Below, piece by piece: positions 6,340 through 11,553 of a DNA stretch of 13,063 bases. This stretch comes from Lichenicola sp964658455 (GTDB taxonomy: Bacteria > Pseudomonadota > Alphaproteobacteria > Acetobacterales > Acetobacteraceae): contig CAZZZA010000085.1 in the NCBI GenBank assembly GCA_964658455.1, forward strand, positions 1-13,063. The letters run 5' to 3'. The notes beneath the pieces were generated by a model, which had not been told where the DNA came from, searched no databases, and saw only the letters and a program-made list of their open reading frames with translations. A program made the translations under genes and the position numbers. Each line of letters begins with the position of its first letter. Within the stretch, counting starts at the first letter, position 1.

Positions 6340-7959
6340 TCAGCCGGGCACGCCGCCATTGCTGTCGTTGCCGCTGTCCGGCGCGGCGTCGGAGCCGCCA
6401 TCGGTGCCGTTGTCGGACGAGCCGCCGCCGCTGTCGGGGCTGATGGCGACGAACAGCATCTGGCCCTGATGCAGCACCCGCAGCGCCACCGTGCCGTCGC
6501 TCTTGATCGCCGCATGCACGGCATCGACGGCCTCGCGCGGCGTCGAGACCGACTTGCTGCCGACCCCCAGGATCACGTCGCCGGTGCTGATGCCGGCCTG
6601 GTCGGCGGGCGAGCCCGGCTTGACCTGGCGCACCACCACGCCCTTGACGCCGTCGTCGAGGCCGAGCTGCTGGCGCAGGTCGGGGGTCAGGCCGGAGAGC
6701 GCCACGCCGATCGAGCCGCCGCCGCTGCCTGGATTGGCCGGGCCGCCCTGGCTGTCGCCGCGCTTGGACAGGTTGGCGATGGTGACGCTGGCGGTCTGGC
6801 TGGCGCCGTTGCGCAGGTAGGTGACGCTGGCCTTGCTGTCCGGCGCCACGCCGGAGACCTTGATCGCCAGGTCGCGCGGGCTGGCGACCTTCTGGCCGTT
6901 CAGCGCGGTGATGACGTCGCCCGGCTTGAGGCCGATCTTTTCCGCCGGGCTGCCGTCCGACACGCTCGCCACCAGCGCCCCGGTCGCCGGCGCGCCGTTC
7001 TGGGTCGGCAGCGACAGCGCCTTGGCCATGCCGGGGGTGATCTCCTGCGCGGTGACGCCGAGATAGCCGCGGGTCACGTGGCCGGTCTTCTGCAGCTGCG
7101 CCACCACGTTTCGGACCACGTCGGACGGGATCGCGAAGCCGATGCCGATCGAGCCGCCGGAGGGCGACAGGATCGCGGTGTTCACGCCGACCACCTTGCC
7201 GTCCTGGGTGATCAGCGGGCCGCCGGAATTGCCGCGATTGATCGGCGCGTCGACCTGGATGAAGCTGTCGTACGGCCCGTCGCCGATGTCGCGGCCGCGC
7301 GCCGAGACGATGCCGGCGGTGACCGAGCCGCCGAGCCCGAACGGGTTGCCGACCGCGATCACCCACTGGCCCGGCTGCACGTCGTCGCTCTCGCCGAGGC
7401 CGATGAACGACAGCTTGCCGGACGGCTTGACCTTGAGCAGCGCCAGATCGGTGCCGGCATCGTGGCCGATCACCTTGGCCTTCAGAACGGTGCCGTCATC
7501 GAGCGTCACGCTGACCGAGGTGGCGTTCTTGACCACGTGGTTGTTGGTGACGATGTAGCCGTCGGCGGAAATGATGAAGCCGGAGCCGCGCGCCTCGACG
7601 GTGCGCCCGCCACGGTTCTGCGGCTGCATCTGGAATGGGAACGGGAACGGGAACGGCATCTGCTGGCCGCCGCCCATGCCGCCCTGGCCGCCGCCCTGGT
7701 CGCCGTCATCGTCGCCGCCGTCATCCTTGATCATCGAGGTGATGGAGACGACCGCCGGCCGCACCTGCTTGGCCAGATCGACGAAGTCCGGCAGCTTCTG
7801 CGCCATGCCGCTGGGCTGGATCGCGGTCTGCGCCAGCGCCAGCGGCGACAAGGCGGCGCCGCCGAGCATGGTTCCGGCGATCAGCGCCGCCGACAGGGCG
7901 CGTGGCGCCGAGGCGCGGAGCCGGCGGCGGAGAGAACTGGTCTGCGTGGCGTCGGTCAT
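6340..7959 (-). CDS. DegP/HtrA (Do-like) periplasmic serine protease with two PDZ domains
   Basis: With the ATG at 7957-7959 (GGGA about 6 nt upstream) the product has 539 residues. A basic n-region (RRRLRASAPR) and hydrophobic stretch (21-43) ending ALA before Gln44 form a signal peptide, so the mature protein is periplasmic. The trypsin-like triad is complete: His141 in TNNHVV, Asp171 in GTDLALLK and Ser245 in RGNSGGPL. Two PDZ domains follow, about 298-395 and 414-505, each with an S/GSPA..(I/A)G(L/I)..GDVI carboxylate-binding pattern. The family degrades misfolded envelope proteins and can act as a chaperone under heat or oxidative stress. Two unusual stretches stand out: a Gly/Asp-rich segment (79-100) running into a Pro-Phe repeat (102-109) in the LA-loop position, and a 30-residue Gly/Ser/Asp tail after PDZ2. 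An EcfG-like promoter candidate lies just upstream. The orthology (DegP, DegQ or MucD) is not resolved. Confidence 0.95.
   Translation of the reverse strand: MTDATQTSSLRRRLRASAPRALSAALIAGTMLGGAALSPLALAQTAIQPSGMAQKLPDFVDLAKQVRPAVVSITSMIKDDGGDDDGDQGGGQGGMGGGQQMPFPFPFPFQMQPQNRGGRTVEARGSGFIISADGYIVTNNHVVKNATSVSVTLDDGTVLKAKVIGHDAGTDLALLKVKPSGKLSFIGLGESDDVQPGQWVIAVGNPFGLGGSVTAGIVSARGRDIGDGPYDSFIQVDAPINRGNSGGPLITQDGKVVGVNTAILSPSGGSIGIGFAIPSDVVRNVVAQLQKTGHVTRGYLGVTAQEITPGMAKALSLPTQNGAPATGALVASVSDGSPAEKIGLKPGDVITALNGQKVASPRDLAIKVSGVAPDSKASVTYLRNGASQTASVTIANLSKRGDSQGGPANPGSGGGSIGVALSGLTPDLRQQLGLDDGVKGVVVRQVKPGSPADQAGISTGDVILGVGSKSVSTPREAVDAVHAAIKSDGTVALRVLHQGQMLFVAISPDSGGGSSDNGTDGGSDAAPDSGNDSNGGVPG
7632..7655. 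repeat. Four tandem hexanucleotides inside the protease gene
   Basis: On the plus strand the unit ggaacg occurs three times at 7638-7655, preceded by a one-base variant (ggaatg) at 7632-7637. Read on the coding strand the array encodes repeating Pro-Phe dipeptides (about residues 102-109 of the DegP/HtrA protein). Gain or loss of units would keep the reading frame, so the array could vary in length between strains. Confidence 0.85.
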
Positions 7960-7995
7960 GCTGTTCCCGTGAATGTTTGCGGCGTGCTGCGCCGT

Positions 7996-8020
7996 AACGA
8001 TCGGCCCGTCATCGGGTTCT
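7996..8020 (-). promoter_or_regulatory. EcfG/sigma-E-like promoter candidate upstream of the protease gene
   Basis: On the minus strand AGAAC (8016-8020) is followed after exactly 16 nt by CGTT (7996-7999). This matches the alphaproteobacterial EcfG consensus GGAAC-N16/17-CGTT at all but one base. Transcription would begin about 25-30 nt before the ATG at 7959, a normal leader length. An envelope protease is a plausible stress-regulon member. The match comes from reading the sequence; no scoring was done. Confidence 0.4.
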
Positions 8021-8070
8021 TGATAGGCGCCGGCGGCCGACGCCACCCCTACCCGGCGATGAAACCTGCG

Positions 8071-8514
8071 TCATTCGCGCAACGCGGCGAAGAAACCGCG
8101 CAGCAGCGCCGCCGATTCGCGCTCGGCAACGCCGCCCACGCATTCCGGCCGGTGCAGGCAGCCGGGCTGCTCGAACGTTCTGGGCCCGTGCTCGATGCCG
8201 CCGCCCTTCGGGTCGTAGGCACCGAACACCAGCCTGGCGAGGCGGAAATGCACCGCGGCGGCGGCGCACATCGGGCAGGGCTCGAGCGTCACCACCAGGG
8301 TGCAGCCGACCAGCCTGGTCCGGCCGAGCGCCGCGGCGGCGGCACGCATCACCAGCAGCTCGGCGTGCGCCGAGGCGTCGCGCCGCGCCTCGACCTCGTT
8401 GCCGGCGCTGGCCAGCAGCGCGCCGTCCGGCCCCAGCAGCACCGCGCCGACCGGCACCTCGCCGCGCCCGCCCGCCGCCCTCGCCTGCTGCAACGCCAGC
8501 GCCATCGGCGTCAT
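8071..8514 (-). CDS. tadA: tRNA-specific adenosine deaminase TadA
   Basis: This 147-residue protein has the cytidine/deoxycytidylate deaminase fold with all zinc-site residues: His50 and the catalytic Glu52 in AHAEL, and Cys80 and Cys83 in EPCPMCA. Asn39 in the GNEVE segment corresponds to the substrate-binding Asn of TadA. The region after the second zinc motif (VHFRLARLVFGAYDPKGG, then a helix ending LLRGFFAALR) follows TadA rather than guanine or cytosine deaminases. TadA converts adenosine 34 of tRNA-Arg(ACG) to inosine and is usually essential. I chose the ATG at 8512-8514, with a GGGGGGA run about 9-10 nt upstream; a TTG at 8535 would add seven residues over that run, and a second ATG three codons downstream is an alternative. 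The gene is divergent from the amidotransferase and pseudouridine synthase run with a 56-bp gap. Proximity of tadA to rluB-type and rsmD genes is common in alphaproteobacteria. Confidence 0.88.
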   Translation of the reverse strand: MTPMALALQQARAAGGRGEVPVGAVLLGPDGALLASAGNEVEARRDASAHAELLVMRAAAAALGRTRLVGCTLVVTLEPCPMCAAAAVHFRLARLVFGAYDPKGGGIEHGPRTFEQPGCLHRPECVGGVAERESAALLRGFFAALRE

Positions 8515-8570
8515 CGGCCTGTCTCCCCCCCTCAATTCCCCGCCGGACGATATTGCTCTAACCAGGGACG

Positions 8571-9299
8571 ATGAAGCGAACCCGCCCCGTGATCGGCGTC
8601 ACCCTCGACAGCGAGCAGCCAGACGCCGGCCGTCCGGGCTATTCCGCCTACCCCTGGTATGCGCTGCGGCAGAACTACAGCGCCGTGCTCGCCGCCGCCG
8701 GCGGCCTCCCGGTGGGGCTGCCGCACGAGGCGGCGCTCGCCGAGCAGATGCTGGATGCGATCGACGCGCTGGTCATCACCGGCGGCGCCTTCGACGTCGA
8801 TCCCGGCCTCTACGGCGACGGCGAGAGGCACCGCACCGTGACACTGAAGCAGGCGCGCACCGCCAGCGAACTGGCGCTGCTGCGCGGCGCGCTGGCGCGC
8901 GACATGCCGGTGCTGGGCATCTGCGGCGGCCAGCAGCTGCTGGCCGTGGCGCTGGGCGGCACGCTGATCCAGCACATCCCCGACAGCGTCCCGGACGCGC
9001 TGGCGCACGAGCAGCCGAACCCGCGCCACGAGGCCGGGCACCGCGTCGACCTGCTCCAGGACACGCTGCTGGCCAGGATCGTCGGCGCGAAGACCATGCA
9101 GGTGAACAGCGCTCACCATCAGGCGGTGCGCGATCCCGGACGCGGGCGGGTCAACGCGACCGCGCCGGACGGGGTGATCGAGGGCATCGAGGATCCGCAG
9201 CGCCGCTTCTGCCTCGGCGTGCAGTGGCATCCGGAATTCGCCATCGACCCGGGCGACCGGCGGATCTTCACCGCGCTGGTCGCGGCGGCCCGGCCGTGA
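8571..9299 (+). CDS. Class I glutamine amidotransferase / gamma-glutamyl hydrolase (PuuD-like, peptidase C26)
   Basis: This 242-residue protein is close to the family length (about 240-260). Landmarks in order are GVTLDSE at the N-terminus, LVITGGAFDVDP.LYG (67-82), the nucleophile elbow GICGGQQ with Cys118, VNSAHHQAV (178-186), and the VQWHPE motif with His220 and Glu222. VNS.HHQ and the GG..DVDP.LYG segment are typical of the gamma-glutamyl-GABA hydrolase (PuuD) branch, which frees GABA from its glutamyl conjugate in putrescine breakdown. No other Puu genes are nearby, so the true substrate may be a different gamma-glutamyl compound. The ATG at 8571 has AGGGA only 2 nt before it, closer than usual; a short leader from an AT-richer patch (about 8551) is possible. 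The stop overlaps the next gene's GTG by 4 bp, implying translational coupling to the pseudouridine synthase. Confidence 0.88.
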   Translation: MKRTRPVIGVTLDSEQPDAGRPGYSAYPWYALRQNYSAVLAAAGGLPVGLPHEAALAEQMLDAIDALVITGGAFDVDPGLYGDGERHRTVTLKQARTASELALLRGALARDMPVLGICGGQQLLAVALGGTLIQHIPDSVPDALAHEQPNPRHEAGHRVDLLQDTLLARIVGAKTMQVNSAHHQAVRDPGRGRVNATAPDGVIEGIEDPQRRFCLGVQWHPEFAIDPGDRRIFTALVAAARP

Positions 9300-10051
9300 G
9301 CGCCGAGGGCGCGCCGCCGGACGCGGCCGAGGCGGCGCGCGGCGAGCGGATCGCCAAATGGCTGGCCCGCGCCGGGGTCGCCAGCCGGCGCGACGCGGAG
9401 AAGCTGCTGCTGGACGGCAAGGTCCGGCTCAACAACCAGCCGGTGACGCATCCGGCCACCTTCGTGCAGGCCGGCGACATGGTGCAGGTGGCGGGAAAGG
9501 TGGTCGATGCACCGGACCGCACCAGGCTGTGGCGCTACCACAAGCCGGACGGGCTGGTGACCACGCACAAGGACCCGGAAGGCAGGCCCACCGTGTTCGC
9601 GGCGCTGCCGCCGGGGCTGCCGCGGGTGGTGTCTGTCGGCCGGCTCGACCTCAACAGCGAGGGGCTGCTGCTGCTCACCAACGACGGCGCGCTGGCCCGC
9701 CAGCTCGAGCTGCCGTCGAACGGCTGGATACGACGCTACCGGGTGCGGGTATTCGGCAGCGTGGACGAACGCCAGCTGGCCGAGCTGGCGCGCGGTCCGG
9801 TGGTGGACGGGGTCCGCTACGGACCGATCGAGGCCGGTCTCGACAGCCGCAAGGGCGACAATGCCTGGATCACGGTGGCGCTGCGCGAAGGCCGCAACCG
9901 CGAGATCAGGCGGGTGATGATGAGTCTCGGCTTCCATGTGAGCCGGCTGATCCGCACCTCCTACGGCCCGTTCCAGCTGGCCGATCTCGGCCGTTCCGAA
10001 CTCGAGGAAGTGACCGGCAAGGTGCTGCGCGAGCAGTTGCCGAAGAGCTGA
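9296..10051 (+). CDS. RsuA/RluB-family 16S/23S rRNA pseudouridine synthase
   Basis: This 251-residue protein has an N-terminal S4 RNA-binding domain (about 16-60, ERIAKWLARAGVASRRDAE, then DGKVRLNN), followed by the catalytic domain. YHKPDGLVTT opens the domain, VGRLDLNSEGLLLLTNDG holds the catalytic Asp118, and EGRNREIRRVM and RLIRTSYGP close it. These place it in the RsuA/RluB/RluE/RluF group; as an S4-bearing stand-alone copy beside tadA and rsmD it is most likely RluB-like, modifying the 23S rRNA helix 89/90 region, but RsuA cannot be excluded. I chose the GTG at 9296, which sits in the GTGA overlap with the amidotransferase stop. The frame stays open far upstream (to about 8300), but that part is antisense or out of frame to tadA and the amidotransferase and is not family-like. 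The stop is one base from the rsmD start. Confidence 0.9.
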   Translation: MSAEGAPPDAAEAARGERIAKWLARAGVASRRDAEKLLLDGKVRLNNQPVTHPATFVQAGDMVQVAGKVVDAPDRTRLWRYHKPDGLVTTHKDPEGRPTVFAALPPGLPRVVSVGRLDLNSEGLLLLTNDGALARQLELPSNGWIRRYRVRVFGSVDERQLAELARGPVVDGVRYGPIEAGLDSRKGDNAWITVALREGRNREIRRVMMSLGFHVSRLIRTSYGPFQLADLGRSELEEVTGKVLREQLPKS

Positions 10052-10052
10052 G

Positions 10053-10610
10053 ATGCGGATCGTCGCCGGCAGCCTGCGCGGTCGCGGCCTGGTATCGCCG
10101 ACCCGCGCCACCACCAGACCGACCGCCGACCGGGTGCGCCAGGCGCTGTTCGACATGCTGGCGCACGCGGACTGGGCCGGCGACGCGCTCTTTGGCACCG
10201 TGCTGGACGCGTTCGCCGGCACCGGCGCGCTGGGGCTGGAGGCGCTGTCGCGCGGCGCCGCACGCGCGGTGTTCCTGGACCGCAACCGCCACGCGCTGTC
10301 CTGCGTCGCCGCCAATGTCGAGGCCTGCCGGGTGCAGGATCGCGCCCTGGTGGTCGCCGGCGACGCCACCAGGCCGCCGCCACCACGGCCGGGCTGGGAC
10401 CTGGCGGGGCTGGTGTTCCTCGACCCGCCCTACAACGGCGACCTGGTCGCGCCGTCGCTGGCGGCGCTGACCCGCAGCGGCTGGGCGCGGCCGGATGCGC
10501 TGGTGGTGGCCGAGATCGCCGCCGAGGAGGCGAGCCCGACCGCGGCCACGCTGCTCGCCGAACGGCGCCATGGCGCGGCGCGGCTGTGCATCTGGCGCGG
10601 CGCGTCGTGA
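10053..10610 (+). CDS. rsmD: 16S rRNA (guanine(966)-N(2))-methyltransferase RsmD
   Basis: This 185-residue protein has the usual RsmD length. It opens with the family start MRIVAGSLRGRGL and the TRPT.DRVRQALFDML motif (21-36). The SAM-binding glycine loop follows as LDAFAGTGALGLEALSRGA (51-69), then the acidic strand end FLDRN (74-78), and the catalytic LDPPYNGD (123-130), whose D/N-PPY tetrad is typical of amino-methylating enzymes. The enzyme methylates N2 of G966 in 16S rRNA during 30S assembly. It starts one base after the pseudouridine synthase stop, so the two are almost certainly co-transcribed, which fits their shared role in rRNA maturation. The visible motifs are intact. Confidence 0.95.
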   Translation: MRIVAGSLRGRGLVSPTRATTRPTADRVRQALFDMLAHADWAGDALFGTVLDAFAGTGALGLEALSRGAARAVFLDRNRHALSCVAANVEACRVQDRALVVAGDATRPPPPRPGWDLAGLVFLDPPYNGDLVAPSLAALTRSGWARPDALVVAEIAAEEASPTAATLLAERRHGAARLCIWRGAS

Positions 10611-10628
10611 GGCGGCGGTGACGCGGCG

Positions 10629-11336
10629 ATGATTCCGGGCGCGATGGCGGTGCGGATCCTGCTGATCGAGGACAACGAGGCGCTGCGGACGCTGCTGCTA
10701 AGCCACCTGGAGCAGATCGGCGCGTCGGTCGATGCGGTGGCGACCGGCGAGGCGGCGCTGGCAGCGGCGCGGGCGAACGGCTACGACGCGATCCTGGTGG
10801 ATCTGGGCCTGCCCGACATCGATGGCCTGGAGGTGATCCGGCGGCTGCGCGCCGGAATCGCGCCGGATGCGCCGATCCTGGTGCTGAGCGCGCGCCACAC
10901 CATCGGCGACAAGGTGGTCGGACTCGATACCGGCGCCGACGACTACCTGCCGAAACCGTTCGATCTGCTCGAACTCGATGCGCGGCTGCGCTCGATCATC
11001 CGCCGCACCCCGCGCCGGCAGGAGCGCAGCATCGGCTTTGCCGGCCTGCGGCTCGACCTGGCGTCGCGCGAGGCCAGCTTCGAGGGCCGGCCGTTCGTGC
11101 TGACCAGGCGCGAGGCGGCGCTACTCGAAGAGCTGCTCAAGGGCGGCGGCCATACGCTGGTCAAGGATACGCTGGAGGACACGCTCTATGCGCTCGACGA
11201 GCCGGTGACCGCCAACGCCCTGGAAGCCACCGTCTCGCGGCTGCGGCGGCGGCTGGCGAACGCCGGCGCCGATGTCGGGATCGAGACCATACGCGGCATC
11301 GGCTACCGGCTGGTGCCGATCCAGGGCGGTTCTTGA
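10629..11336 (+). CDS. OmpR/PhoB-family two-component response regulator without adjacent kinase
   Basis: This protein has 235 residues from the ATG at 10629, or 230 from the ATG at 10644 (MAVRILLIEDNE), which fits the usual receiver start better; neither has a strong ribosome binding site. The receiver domain (about 7-125) has the acidic pair Glu14/Asp15, the phospho-acceptor Asp58 in ILVDLGLPD, Ser87 in VLSAR and Lys109 in LPKPF. A winged-helix DNA-binding domain (about 135-230) follows, ending in the typical EATVSRLRRRL and IETIRGIGYRLV motifs. Such regulators bind direct repeats spaced 10-11 bp. It begins 18 bp after rsmD on the same strand, probably in the same transcript, and no histidine kinase is seen before or after it. 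The downstream spacer holds two sets of 11-bp-spaced repeats that are candidate targets, but this link is inference. It resembles QseB/PmrA-type regulators more than a certain PhoB. Confidence 0.92.
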   Translation: MIPGAMAVRILLIEDNEALRTLLLSHLEQIGASVDAVATGEAALAAARANGYDAILVDLGLPDIDGLEVIRRLRAGIAPDAPILVLSARHTIGDKVVGLDTGADDYLPKPFDLLELDARLRSIIRRTPRRQERSIGFAGLRLDLASREASFEGRPFVLTRREAALLEELLKGGGHTLVKDTLEDTLYALDEPVTANALEATVSRLRRRLANAGADVGIETIRGIGYRLVPIQGGS

Positions 11337-11351
11337 CGCCAAGCTGACGCC
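11334..11351. repeat. Perfect 7-bp direct repeat at 11-bp spacing overlapping the regulator stop
   Basis: TGACGCC occurs at 11334-11340 and again at 11345-11351 with AAGC between, an 11-bp period. The first copy contains the response regulator's TGA stop. The period is that of OmpR-family binding sites, but a chance match in GC-rich DNA is possible. Confidence 0.45.
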
Positions 11352-11391
11352 GCGGTCGGGCGCCCCGGCCTGCATGGCTGCCAATCGTACA

Positions 11392-11417
11392 GATAATGCG
11401 CCGGGGCATCGATTATC
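11392..11417. promoter_or_regulatory. Operator-like palindrome GATAAT-N14-ATTATC
   Basis: A perfect 6-bp inverted repeat lies at 11392-11397 and 11412-11417, with arm centres 20 bp apart, about two helical turns. It is the most AT-rich patch of the 217-bp spacer and overlaps the first PHO-box-like half-site. It could be a dimeric regulator site; no specific regulator is assigned. Confidence 0.3.
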
Positions 11418-11441
11418 ATACGACTGTCATGCAGGCGGCAT
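11413..11441 (+). promoter_or_regulatory. PHO-box-like array of 7-bp repeats at 11-bp phase
   Basis: Three 7-mers, each ending in CAT and separated by 4 bp, are present: TTATCAT (11413-11419), CTGTCAT (11424-11430) and GCGGCAT (11435-11441). The middle copy is identical to the PHO-box half-site CTGTCAT, and the others match it at five and four of seven bases. A GGGGCAT at 11403-11409 sits one further turn upstream with a 10-bp step. The array lies 113 bp before the start of a secreted phosphoesterase gene, which makes control by a PhoB-type regulator plausible. A clear -10 at the standard distance is not visible. The same bases also form CATGC-N5-GCATG (11428-11442), an alternative reading as a small hairpin. 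Confidence 0.4.
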
Positions 11442-11553
11442 GCGGTGACGGAGCGGCAACATTAGGATCGCCGCCAGGATCACGAGCCCGGGCCGGCAGG
11501 TTTCACGCCGCTCGCGATCGTTTTCGGACCAAACTGAAGGCGAGACCGTTTCC

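Noticed and set aside
6469..8574. A 701-codon plus-strand frame over the protease and tadA
   Set aside because: It is antisense to two clear genes and has low-complexity His/Arg/Asp/Ala composition with no recognisable domain.
8300..9295. Upstream extension of the pseudouridine synthase frame by over 300 codons
   Set aside because: The extension overlaps tadA in antisense and the amidotransferase out of frame, and gives Arg/Ala-rich sequence unlike any family. The S4 domain starts just after the GTG at 9296.
11337..11390. A GGGCGCCC-type palindrome after the response regulator, considered as an intrinsic terminator
   Set aside because: It has no loop and no following T-run. Short GC palindromes are expected at this base composition.
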